Part shown: piece by piece, positions 54,640 to 64,000 of the stretch
How positions within the stretch are numbered: position 1 is the stretch's first letter
Layout: each line of letters opens with the position of its first letter
From: Membranipora membranacea
Taxonomy: Eukaryota; Bryozoa; Gymnolaemata; Cheilostomatida; Membraniporidae
Direction: 5' to 3'
Assembly (NCBI GenBank): GCA_914767715.1
Contig: OU612071.1
Span: forward strand, 9,779,493 to 9,843,492
Length of the DNA: 64,000 bases
Position numbers and translations under genes: made by a program
Notes under the pieces: generated by a model
Databases searched by the model: none
What the model was told of the DNA's origin: nothing
The model's input: the letters and a program-made list of their open reading frames with translations, nothing else

Positions 54640-57090
54640 TATAACAGATATAAAAGGTGTAGTCACCCTCAATAATATAACCTTTTTGAGCCAAGAAGCT
54701 GCAATTAATTTTCTTACCAAAGCACCAAAAGCATGGAGTTTAAGAACTGATTTACGTCAAGACCTATTAGTAACAATTTCCCCCCAGGTGGGTGAGGGTC
54801 ATTCAATGGTAGATGATGAGGTTTTTTGGGCTGTACTGAGCAATTTCGGGGAGGTAAAGAAGGGCCGGAAACTCTTCTATGAAGAGTTTCCAATTGTAGA
54901 AAATGGAGTTCCTCACAGGGGTGTAGTCATCCCTAGCTCATTGAGATTTGGTCGGGCTGGTTTCAGAGTAGCTTACGGAGATCAAACAAAGTCATGTCAC
55001 AAATGTCAGTCCACCCTCCATTTAGCATCAGAGTACCCCACCCCTTGGTATAACAAATGCAACAACCAATCTGGGCACGATAAGTCAGAATGTCAAAAGA
55101 GTGATAAACGCTCCATATGTGAAGATATGGGGCATGATTACGCTTCATGCTCCAAATCGTATGCCCTAAAGATGATGCTCGGGAAATCATGGGAAGTAGG
55201 GAAACAGGCAGAACAGCATGTCAACCTAGAAGTGAGCAAGGATCAGATCCCTGATCCTCATGTTCCACCATACAAGGCCAATCATACAAGCTTTCAGTCA
55301 TTATCGTTGTCATCTGACGATGATGATATCTCTGCATTCAACCAAGACTCAAAAAGACTTAAAATCATTATTGACCTGCGATCACCTAAAACACCATCCA
55401 AAAAATCTGGACTATGGACCCCAAAACTCACTCCTATGAAATTGCCGCAATTATATCTCCTATCCCAGAGCTTATCAGCAATAAACTTACCACCATTGAC
55501 TCTTTCAAATGATAAAAATATAAAACTCTATCACCTCTTAGCCTTCCTTACTCCAACCCCTCACTCAAGACCAGACCAAGCTCTCTTACCTTTTTTTTTC
55601 TCTTCTACATATTTTTTATTTTTTCTTTCATGATTCCAAATCTAACAAATACATCCCTGAACGTCAATGGTATGGCAAATAGAACCAGTCGTAACAAATG
55701 CATTAAACGTCTTAAAGGAATGAAATCCGAATGTAAAAAGAATGTACTGAATGGAGTGGTGAATCTTTCCACTGCTTCTTCTCGTCTTAATCTTGTGGTG
55801 TTTTAAATTTGTTTGAACCTGGTCTCGACCCTCTGGTTGAAGAATTGCATAGAAGTGATGATGGCAGGATTTGTGCCATAGATATTTTTTTCTGTAAGAG
55901 TAAAATCCGATTGATAAGTGTGTATGCCCCACTTCAAGGGGAAAAAGAATTTTATTTTTTTCAGACACACTTCCAAATTTCTTGTCAGCTGATAGAACCA
56001 AACATTCTTGCAGGTAACATGAACTGTGTATCCTCAGTCGAGCTGGATGCTAAAAATTGTAATGTGGATAGCCTCTCTCTTATTGGCTCTTAGGTGTTGG
56101 ATTGTTTGCTTGAGAACTTTGGTCTCATTGATTCTTTTCGGGTTGAAAACCCCGGTTAGTCTGTTACACTTGGTACAGCGGCGAGTGAACCAGAGCCAGC
56201 CGTCTTGACCGTTTGTTCTACCACCTGCTTTCAAATCAAAAATAAAATCTTCTTTTTCCCTTTTTTTGGACCACAAGGCATTGCACTGTCACTTACTATT
56301 ACCAGATGTATACCCATTTACTCTACCTGGTAAATCATTCTGAAAACTTAATAACAAATGTTCAAAAAGTGAATTCTTTAAAGAAAACATTAAAATCCTT
56401 ATTGATGACCGCCGTTTGATTAGAGAAGGATTTGCATACACTGGAGAGCGGTGGGATGAAATAAAATGAAGAATCAAAATAATCACTACCAAAAATTGCT
56501 CTTATGTTAAAAAAGAAAAGAATAAAGGCAAAAGAATAATAACAATGCTACTAGAGAGTGAAAATGACCCAAATCAATGTCTCAGTTAAAAACGGAACTT
56601 CGTTAATTAAAGGAGCAACAATTCAAGACGCACCACATAAGATCTTGTTCCCCCAAAAACTGAGGGATGAAAAGTGCAGTGCATTCTTCTTTGGTAGGAT
56701 ACAAAACTGGCGTTAATCAAATAAAATTAAATTAGTTGTAAACCCTGAAACGGGCATCATACGTTATGACAACCCTTCAATGCTTGATATATTTAAAATT
56801 TCTACAATTATCTTTATTAAAAATACTGTGGTGACAGCTCAGCTCAAGATGAAATCTTAAGTTGTACAACAGACAAATCAAAATGTGACCCTTCCCTAGA
56901 TCCTACTCAATATATCCTTAAAAATGAAGATACACAAAGATATAATCATTTTCATATCAACTATATATTCAAACACTATAACATGCCTTGAAGTCAATGG
57001 TCATCTATCACAAAGCATTTGTCTGGAGAGGGGTGTCAGACAAGGATGTCCTCTGTCGGCCACTCTCTATACTATATATATCCAATACTG
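54640..57090 (+). mobile_element. L1/Tx1-like LINE, degenerate
   Basis: After ORF1, endonuclease fragments in shifting frames: SLNVNGMANRTSRN (about 55650), DIFFCKSKIRLISVYAPLQG (about 55890), ILAGNMNCV (about 56010). Then reverse transcriptase, SICLERGVRQGCPLSATLY (about 57010-57070), where GVRQGCPLS is characteristic of the L1/Tx1 side of LINEs. Many stops and gaps; much of the RT between 56290 and 56900 is unrecognisable. The element is cut off at about 57090 by a different LINE's 3' end. Confidence 0.75.
54686..55633 (+). CDS. LINE ORF1-like protein with zinc-knuckle-type cysteines
   Basis: Open frame of 315 codons, probably beginning a little upstream because no ATG is present at its 5' end. 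Residues about 105-160 hold CHKCQSTLHL, CNNQSGHDKSEC and CEDMGHDYASC, a series of CCHC-like knuckles with some spacing lost. The C-terminal part is rich in Ser, Pro and Lys. Such proteins bind the element's RNA. It belongs to the element at 54640-57090; endonuclease fragments follow directly. Some knuckles lack the regular C-X2-C-X4-H-X4-C spacing, so the protein is probably already decayed. Confidence 0.65.
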   Translation: MSQEAAINFLTKAPKAWSLRTDLRQDLLVTISPQVGEGHSMVDDEVFWAVLSNFGEVKKGRKLFYEEFPIVENGVPHRGVVIPSSLRFGRAGFRVAYGDQTKSCHKCQSTLHLASEYPTPWYNKCNNQSGHDKSECQKSDKRSICEDMGHDYASCSKSYALKMMLGKSWEVGKQAEQHVNLEVSKDQIPDPHVPPYKANHTSFQSLSLSSDDDDISAFNQDSKRLKIIIDLRSPKTPSKKSGLWTPKLTPMKLPQLYLLSQSLSAINLPPLTLSNDKNIKLYHLLAFLTPTPHSRPDQALLPFFFSSTYFLFFLS

Positions 57091-57368
57091 GAGTCATTTT
57101 TTATATCTATGTTAATGTATGTGAGGTCAACAAGTTATTTTTAATTTGCTTTGATTATAAACTTTTAGAAAACTTCATTAAATGAATGAATAAGCAAATA
57201 GATAAATAAATGAATAAATAAATGAATAAATAAATAAATTAATAGATATATTAATTAATAAACGAATAAATAAACAAATAAATAGATAAATAAATAAATA
57301 AACAAATAGATAAATGAATAAATAAGTAAACAAGTAAATAAACAAAAAAAATAAAAAAGTAAATAAAT
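57090..57368 (+). mobile_element. 5'-truncated 3' end of the inner-LINE family, with long (AAAT)n tail
   Basis: GTCATTTTTTATATCTATGT and AACAAGTTATTTTTAATTTG match the 3' untranslated region of the LINE at 32517-33838 (its 33713-33795) almost base for base. A variable AAATA tail of about 190 bp follows (57178-57368). The open frame across the tail on the minus strand is an artefact of the repeat. Confidence 0.8.
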
Positions 57369-57485
57369 ATGTGATTGAGACAGTGTTGGATGTGATTAGT
57401 TACTGCTTGTTTCACATATATATCTGAGTTGGGTATGATTGCTGTAGCAGTCATTAAGCTTCTCAAAAGATGCATAATATCCATA

Positions 57486-57524
57486 GACTTAATAATTAAT
57501 ATTCACAATTAATATTATTAGGTC
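57486..57524. repeat. Short near-perfect palindrome
   Basis: AGACTTAATAATTAATATT and its complement are separated by 4 bases, possibly a hairpin. Function unknown. Confidence 0.5.
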
Positions 57525-57529
57525 TATGA

Positions 57530-59254
57530 TAATATCCAATCACGCGGCCACATGTTCCCTCATCTATATTATCAGGTTGACCCAATTGCCAGATAGGATC
57601 AGTAGTAGATACTGAAGAAGTTATCCCCCCTTGCCATCTCCATGCATCATCAGATCCTCTTAGTCCAAACCGGTAATAGGAAGTTCATCTAGCTAGTAAA
57701 AATAAGATTAACATTTTACAAAATTTCAATCATCTGCCAATTGTATATAATTGTTACGTACGGACTTGGATGAATATGGTTATATATTATGAAGTTTACA
57801 CTTTGCTGTCAACAATTCCTGATACAACGATCCCAACAATGAAGCGTTATTGAAATTAAAACCTTTGACAGCAGTTCTTGAGGTGACCCTACATTTTTAC
57901 ATCCCGTAAGAAGACCCGATAAATTATTCATGCAATAATAGGTCTACTATACATGATGTGAGTGATAGATAAATAAATGATAATAGACAAATATAAGTAT
58001 GAGGAATTTATGTATTATTTTACTTGTTGTCTTCTCATGTACAAGAAAGAACGCGTCTGAGTTAATTTCTGTGCAGGACAGTATATGGTATTCCTATTGA
58101 CACATCTAATCCATGACATAAAATGGTATGCAATGTTATTATTAGTTATCAATAAAGCTTGTATAAGACTATTTGATTTTACATTTTTAAGTTTACATGT
58201 TGCCTTTTGAAGATCCTTCAAAGCACGGACAACCAACCCTGCAGATGCTTTTGTCGGAAAAACAGCCAGATTTTCCCAGCTGCTTAGCGTGCAGCCTGAG
58301 TCTACTTGGTATGAAACTTATCTACGAGATACAAGGTAAATCAAAGCTACAGGCCACGGTCATCCTAGAATGAGTGATGCTGTGCAAACCAGATCATCGC
58401 TATAAATTCTTTCTCTTCTGGCCTTTGCTCTTTAGCGAATTCGCAATTCAAGACCAAGACCTCTAGCAGGCAGCAATCATAATATAGTAATTTTGGCACT
58501 CTTTATTCAAACAGCCCCCCCGTCCCCTCTTTTAGCACAATAAGTACATGGCCGCAAGTTGTTTGGTTATTAAAGGGTTGGCAGGAAAAAAGAACACAGA
58601 GGAAAATGTGATATGGGAGAAGCAGGAAAGTTAGCTTTTGTAAGGAGGGTTTACTTGATATAGGGATGAATTACCCGCCCTTCCGGCTCAACTTTGATTT
58701 TTATTTGTAAGATTATACATGTCCTGTAATAACTATTCTTTGCTTGCAAATGTTCCATTGATTGTCAGCTGCCGAAACTTGAGAATGATTAACGTCGACT
58801 CGACTGGAAAATTCTGTTATTGATGGATTGAACCCTTCTCAATTTGTCAGTGAGACAAAGCATAATTAAATCTACAAGTTTTATTAATTAGTGCCAGGAC
58901 TAACTATGACGGCATGCTCTCTTTGTGAATGTGTGATGTCACTTCCTCTAGGCCAGTCTTTTGATGTTAATGTCAAGAGCAGACAAGTCTCACACTCTTT
59001 ACCCAGGTAGGTATCATAGCAAGAGATACTACAGGAGACGGAGTTAACTTTCAGTGTCTCTTTCTCAAACCCCCAATGGTTGAACCTCATCACATGATCC
59101 CGCTAGCCAAACTTGACCTCGGTTAAGACATCCGTATCAGAACAATCAGTAAGGTTAATTTATGTTGCGATGATTTTTATTTGCTATAATGTTGAGTGCA
59201 TTATATTATTACGCCATTCTAGCTCTAGACAGAAGTCTGCTCACAGAGGAAATA
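57530..59254. other. Intergenic, nothing assigned
   Basis: Open frames at 58015-58236 and 58884-59093 (minus) have no recognisable domain. The second lies directly downstream of the lectin exon on the same strand and could be a decayed 3' part of that gene. Confidence 0.3.
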
Positions 59255-59434
59255 TCATTTAACAGAGCATGGACAATCATCCCAGTAATAATGCAGGGGC
59301 TCAAATGGACCTATACATATACCATCACCATTTGGATCACCTTCACCCCGATAAGCGATTGACACAGGACCTATATTGATTCCATACCATCTGTATTCAT
59401 CTACGTCCAGCTATCCATGAATGGCCTATCCAAC
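59255..59434 (-). pseudogene. C-type lectin domain exon, frameshifted (copy 1)
   Basis: Minus strand: a TTTCTTGTAG acceptor, then WIGHSWIAGR (the WIG of strand beta-2), then a frame break, then DEYRWYGINIGPVSIAY, a loop with GDPNGDG, C, and HYYWDDCPC, and an in-frame TGA at 59255. The WIG, W-D-D and Cys positions are those of a C-type lectin-like domain; the usual final FVCE strand is missing. The break between AGR and DEYR, plus the early stop, indicate a non-functional copy unless the assembly is wrong. It lies about 1.1 kb before the first tRNA-Ser. Confidence 0.6.
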
Positions 59435-60515
59435 CTACAAGAAACCATGCACAGTAGACAAGCCATTTGCCATCGAGTCACTCTACATATTCACATGAGA
59501 AATCCATACCTCAATAGTCAGTTGGAATGGTCATTAGTCTGTATTTGAAGCGCAAAACAAGACAGATATAATACTCAGACTGTGCTTCAAAGCGGTAAAG
59601 TATTAGTTAAAACTTCTTGTCTGGACTTCGGTATGAGACTAACCTCTAGCTAACATTTATTCCTCTCGGTATACATTTACGAATCTATTATTATTACTGG
59701 TGTAGCCTATTGTCTATCAATCCCTTCTTGTCCAGGCTCACCACAAAAGCTATTTTCCAATAAAATGCTGGTTGTATCAAGACGAAAAAGTATTAAATTT
59801 CATTGCACTGCTCATTCTCATGAGGGAGGGGCAGGACTGTTTCACAAAGCTGCATCCTGCAAACCTTTTGCTGCTTACTGATACTTGAGTTAAAGTGCAA
59901 ATAAAAGAAAAGTCATTAATTAGGACATTCTTTAGACTAGGCCATTTAGCTTTTTCTTTGGAATAAGAAAATATTCACTAGGTTTGGAAAATCCTGTTCT
60001 CATCTTTGGTTTCAGAGATATAATAGCAGTCTTGTTTTGAGAAAAGAGGAAACAAAGGGATTGAACCCGCTACTAAACACACAAACATTACCACCGTCTA
60101 TTGGTGAGCCCAACGATACAGTTCTGTGCTTAATCTGTATGTTTATACATTTATAAGTATGGTATATGTCTTTTCATCGTGGTTGCGACAAGAAGATTTA
60201 ATCCATAAAAAGTTACAAAAAAATTAGCAACCTGTGTGGGCTACATTCTAAAGACTACTGATAACAATCTTATAATTATTGCATTGGAACCCACTATTTA
60301 ATAAGTAGATCCACACAAAAATGAGATAGAGACTAAATAATTATTATGTCTATCCAGTCCTTTTGCACGCAATCAGATAACAGCAGATAGTAATTATCAG
60401 ATTTTCATCTTATTAAGAAAGTCTTTATCTGCAACCTCAACTCCTTTCCGCCCCCTAACTTCCCCCACTTACCTTGTAATGATAGAAATTTGCGGGCGGC
60501 AAAAACATATATCCA

Positions 60516-60597
60516 GACAAGGTGGCCGAGTGGTTAAGGCGATGGACTGCTAATCCATTTCCCTCTGGGAGCGTGGGTTCGAATCCCATCCTTGTCG
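60516..60597 (+). tRNA. tRNA-Ser(GCT), copy 1
   Basis: 82 nt, cloverleaf with the long variable arm of serine tRNAs. Acceptor GACAAGG pairs with CCTTGTC, discriminator G. Anticodon GCT at 60549-60551 in loop CTGCTAA, reading AGC and AGT codons. A box TGGCCGAGTGG (60523) and B box GGTTCGAATCC (60576-60586) are intact. A TTTT terminator lies at 60604-60607. No intron. Confidence 0.97.
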
Positions 60598-60603
60598 ATG
60601 ATG

Positions 60604-60607
60604 TTTT
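60604..60607 (+). terminator. RNA polymerase III terminator of tRNA-Ser copy 1
   Basis: T4 run 6 bp after the tRNA end; the same in copy 2 at 63003-63006. Confidence 0.75.
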
Positions 60608-61364
60608 ATTGACGGTACGATAACCTAAGTCTTGTGTTGCACACTGTGATAAAACAGATTTGTACTTGAGCAGAGCAAATCTGATGTCAAATTAATCTTA
60701 TTCAAGAACTGGTTCTAAAAATTATCGAATCGATATTTTGGCGCATGTGTTTAATGTTTGTTTCGCTAGTTGATATAATTTTCGTCTAATAACTTGATGA
60801 ACAAATTGAAGTTGAGCGCAAAAGATACGCAACTCAACATTCACCTGCAGAGGAAAGATAATGCCTGTGGAGGCAGAAAACAGTAAATTGGCCATTTCTC
60901 AATTTGATTTTAAGCAGAGATTTTAACAGGGGGAAACCAAAGTAGCGGAAAAGGTATCCACAATATCAATCCTGAGTGGAATTAGGCTTTCAAGGAATTT
61001 TAAGCCTGTTTTCAACATCTACATCTGAAATTACAACATGATAATAAAAGTAAGTAATTCGAAACAATAAATATACAGCAATTCTTTTCACCCATCTAGT
61101 CACTAAGATGTATGAGATCATGCATAACAAAACGAAATGGTGAATCATCAATCAAGAGAATGTGTTAAAAATATTGTTGTCAAGGAGGGCCTACTGAAAG
61201 ATACATTGTCAATTATTGGGATAGGCTTCAATTCTGCAATCGGACTTCGGTTCCTTGTCTGTGCCTTGTCAATGCTTAGATCGATATTGATACATTTAGA
61301 GATGTTTCACCTCCACTGTCCACACACAGGTACCAGTCTTTTCTTTTTATAGGTGTATCTTTTT

Positions 61365-61442
61365 CCTGCACTTTTCCTGCACTGGTACCGCGCTGGTACT
61401 GCACTGGTCCTGCACTAGTCCTGCACTGGTACTGCACTAGTC
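61365..61442. repeat. Minisatellite, about 11-bp unit, copy 1
   Basis: Seven degenerate units of CCTGCACTGGTA type. The same array is at 63764-63841 in unit 2. Confidence 0.8.
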
Positions 61443-61843
61443 TTTGACTGTGGGTTGATAATGATATTTTCTTAATCCATTGTGACAGCTGCTTAAGTAT
61501 TTAAACATGGAGCGAATCCGGATAAAATGGATCAAATGGTTACAGGTTATCTAGTCAATCTACTGAAGAAGTATACACCGGCCAAAAACACTGGTACGGC
61601 TAAATGAATACTAGCCAATATTTATATTATTTTGATCAGTGAGATATTTTTATACATAACATTCTTTTAGCCCTCTCATTTTTTAAACACTTTTAACAGA
61701 AGATCAGTTATGGATTTTTTCATCACTGTCAAAATCTTTGATCAATAATATAGCCCGTTATCTATCTTATCAAAAATGCATGAATACATGTTTTTTTTCT
61801 ATATTCTTCGCAGGTATTATTAGCATCAACAATGAGCACATTA

Positions 61844-62067
61844 TCACTCAATATCAAAGCAATAAGCAGAATTCTGCTCACAAACGAAATATCTTTTTTT
61901 CACAGCAAAGGAAGTCATCCCAGTAGTAATGATGTTTCTCCCATGTTCCAACACATGGATCCTTACGGTCACTTGGTTCACCGTCGACCCAGTAACCAAT
62001 GGACACAGGACCTGTATTGATTCCATACCATCTGTACTCATCACTGTCACCCAATCTACGTCTACGA
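61844..62067 (-). pseudogene. C-type lectin domain exon, frameshifted (copy 2)
   Basis: Minus strand: a GTTTAG acceptor, then RRRRLGDSDEYRWYGINTGP, YWVDGEPSDRKDPCVG and YYWDDFLCC. A run of seven A (61894-61900 on the plus strand as T) then breaks the frame, and the last strand RYFVCEQ continues in another frame to a stop at 61844. The order YW.DGEPS, C, WDD, C, FVCE is that of a C-type lectin-like domain; the EPS in place of EPN/QPD leaves sugar specificity undecided. A one-base indel in a homopolymer could be a sequencing error, so the copy might be intact in life. Confidence 0.65.
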
Positions 62068-62914
62068 CTAAACTCTAGCTAACATTTATTCCTCTCGGTA
62101 TACATTTACAAATCTATTATTATTACTGGTGTAGCCTATTGTCTATCAATCCCTTCTTGTCCAGGCTCACCACAAAAGCTATTTTTCAATAAAATGCTGG
62201 TTTTATCAAGAATAAAAGTATTTAATTTCACTGCATTGCTCATTCTCATAAGGGAGGGGCAGGACTGTTTCGCAAAGGTGCATCCTGCAAACCTTTTGCT
62301 GCTTACTGATACTTGAGTTAAAGTGCAAATAAAAGAAAAGCAATTAATTGGGACATTCTTTAGACTAAGCCACTATTCACTAGGTTTGGAAAATCTTGTT
62401 CTCATCTTTGGTTTCAGAGATATACTAGCAGTCTTGTTTTGAGAAAAGAGGAAGCAAGGGGATTGAATCTGCTGCTAAACACACAAGCATTACCACCGTC
62501 TATTGGTGAGCCCAACGATACAGTTCTATGCTTAATCTGTATGCTTATACAATTATTAGTATGGTATATTTCTTTTCATCGTAGTTGCGACAAGAAAAAC
62601 TAATCCATAAAAATATCAAAAATTAGCAACCTGTGTGTGCTACATTCTAAAGACTACTGATAACAATTTTATAATTATTGCATTGGAACCCACTATTTAA
62701 TAAGTAGATCCACACAAAAATGAGATAGAGACTATATAATTATTATGTCTATCCAGTCCTTTTGCACGCAATACGATAACAGCAGATAGTAATTATCAGA
62801 TTTTTATCTTATTAAAACAGTCTTTATCTGCAACCTCAACTCCTCTCCGCCCCCTAACTCCCCCCACTTACCTTGTAATGATAGAAATTTGCGGGCGGCA
62901 AAAACATATATCCA

Positions 62915-62996
62915 GACAAGGTGGCCGAGTGGTTAAGGCGATGGACTGCTAATCCATTTCCCTCTGGGAGCGTGGGTTCGAATCCCATCCTTGTCG
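62915..62996 (+). tRNA. tRNA-Ser(GCT), copy 2
   Basis: Identical in sequence to copy 1 (anticodon GCT at 62948-62950), with the same A and B boxes and a T4 terminator at 63003-63006. The antisense open frame over it (62854-63090) is a by-product. Confidence 0.97.
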
Positions 62997-63763
62997 ATGA
63001 TGTTTTATTGTCGGTACGATAACCTAAGTCTTGTGTTGCACACTGTGATGAAACAGATTTGTACTTGAGCAGAGCAAATCTGATGTCCAATAAATCTTAT
63101 TCAAGAACTGGTTCTAAAAATTATCAGATCGATATTTTTACGCATGTGTTTAATGTTTGTTTCGCTAGTTGATATAATTTTCGTCGAATAACTTGATGAA
63201 CAAATTGAAGTTGAGCGCAAAAGAAACGCAACTCAACATTCACCTGCAGAGGAAAGATAATGCCTGTGGAGGCAGAAAACAGTAAATTGGCCATTTCTCA
63301 ATTTGATTTTTAGCAGAGATTTTAACAGGGGGAAACCAAAGTAGCGGAAAAGGTATCCACAATATCAATCCTGAGTGGAATTAGGCTTTCAAGGAATTTT
63401 AAGCCTGTTTTCAACATCTACATCTGAAATTACAACATGATAATAAAAGTAAGTAATTCGAAACAATAAATATACAGCAATTCTTTTCACCCATCGAGTC
63501 ACTAAGATGTATGAGATCATGCATAACAAAACGAAATGGTGAATCATCAATCAAGAGAATGTGTTAAAAATATTGTTGTCAAGGAGGGCCTACTGAAAGA
63601 TACATTGTCAATAATTGGGATAGGCTTCAATTCTGCAATCGGACTTCGGTTCCTTGTCTGTGCCTTGTCAATGCTTAGATCGATATTGATACATTTAGAG
63701 ATGTTTCACCTCCACTGTCCACACACAGGTACCAGTCTTTTCTTTTTATTGGTGTATCTTTGT

Positions 63764-63841
63764 CCTGCACTTTTCCTGCACTGGTACCGCGCTGGTACTG
63801 CACTGGTCCTGCACTAGTCCTGCACTGGTACTGCACTAGTC
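63764..63841. repeat. Minisatellite, about 11-bp unit, copy 2
   Basis: Same unit number and order as 61365-61442. Confidence 0.8.
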
Positions 63842-64000
63842 TTTGACTGTGGGTTGATAATGGTATTTTCTTAATCCATTGTGACAGCTGCTTAAGTATT
63901 GAAACATGGAGCGAATCCAGATAAAATGGATCAAATGGTTACAGGTTATCTAGTCAATCTACTGAAGAAGTATACACCGGCCAAAAACACTGGTACGGCT

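Larger units (their letters stand above)
59640..61630. repeat. Unit 1 of a roughly 2.4 kb tandem duplication
   Basis: From CTCTAGCTAACATTTATTCC (59644) onward the sequence matches unit 2 (62073 onward) almost base for base to the window end. The offset is 2429 bp at the left and 2399 bp at the tRNA; the difference is mainly a 30-bp stretch near 59945-59977 absent from unit 2. The 71-codon open frame at 61137-61352 has a counterpart in unit 2 but no known domain. Confidence 0.9.
62068..64000. repeat. Unit 2 of the tandem duplication, cut by the window end
   Basis: Near-identical to 59640-61620 with scattered substitutions and one 30-bp gap. The window ends at TGGTACGGCT, matching 61611-61620 of unit 1, so the array may continue beyond. 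Confidence 0.9.

Noticed and set aside
57251-57484. Minus-strand open frame rich in Ile, Tyr, Phe and Leu
   Set aside because: Produced by the AAAT-type simple-repeat tail of a LINE.
62854-63090. 78-codon minus-strand open frame with MGFEPTLPEG
   Set aside because: It is the antisense of the tRNA-Ser gene; this false protein string is a common artefact of tRNA genes.

Overview
The window reads as nuclear DNA of an invertebrate animal. It is AT-rich, its genes are split by spliceosomal introns (GT...AG, with exon phases that join), and it holds a cytosolic-type tRNA-Ser gene in two copies. It is crowded with non-LTR retrotransposons, tRNA-derived SINEs, miniature inverted-repeat elements and a decayed Ty3/Gypsy-type element. 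The gene families (SLC16-type transporter, conodipine-like secreted phospholipase A2, SRCR receptor, C-type lectin) fit a marine invertebrate, but nothing here fixes the phylum. There are no operons, no CRISPR and no prokaryotic signals.

Layout. 0-4.5 kb: a possible terminal exon, then a 1.05 kb long-TIR element with a TA target duplication. 4.5-12.8 kb (+): a 13-exon monocarboxylate-transporter-like gene whose exons join in phase to 535 codons plus stop, with a poly(A) signal; a CAGGGCC-ended repeat family has one copy just upstream and three copies in its introns. 13-15 kb: LINE and MITE remnants. 15.4-17.0 kb (+): a four-exon gene for a small secreted PLA2. 17-24.4 kb: a LINE tail, a Gypsy pol/gag remnant (-), a MITE and a LINE RT ORF. 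24.5-27.4 kb: tandem repeats and a MITE.

27.6-44.8 kb (-): the most interesting locus, a type II membrane protein gene assembled here from 13 exons. It encodes a short cytoplasmic tail, one membrane segment, a glycosylatable coiled-coil stalk and a C-terminal group A SRCR domain, an architecture like the class A macrophage scavenger receptors. The stalk is encoded by a four-exon cassette (92+106+102+240 nt) that is duplicated in tandem (92+106+102+198 nt). Introns of the two cassettes can be aligned, and transposons present in only one cassette leave an empty site in the other. Another intron holds a LINE broken by a second LINE, plus MITEs and SINEs.

44.8-58 kb: tandem repeats, two orphan exon candidates, a SINE, a minus-strand LINE split by a hAT-like element with a perfect 8-bp duplication, and a degenerate L1/Tx1-like LINE capped by a 5'-truncated LINE of the same family as the one near 33 kb. 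59-64 kb: a roughly 2.4 kb tandem duplication carrying tRNA-Ser(GCT), each copy next to a frameshifted C-type lectin exon.

The transporter, the PLA2 and the scavenger-receptor-like gene look intact and independent. No pathway links them. Exon joins were made by hand from splice consensus and phase; no transcript or database was consulted.
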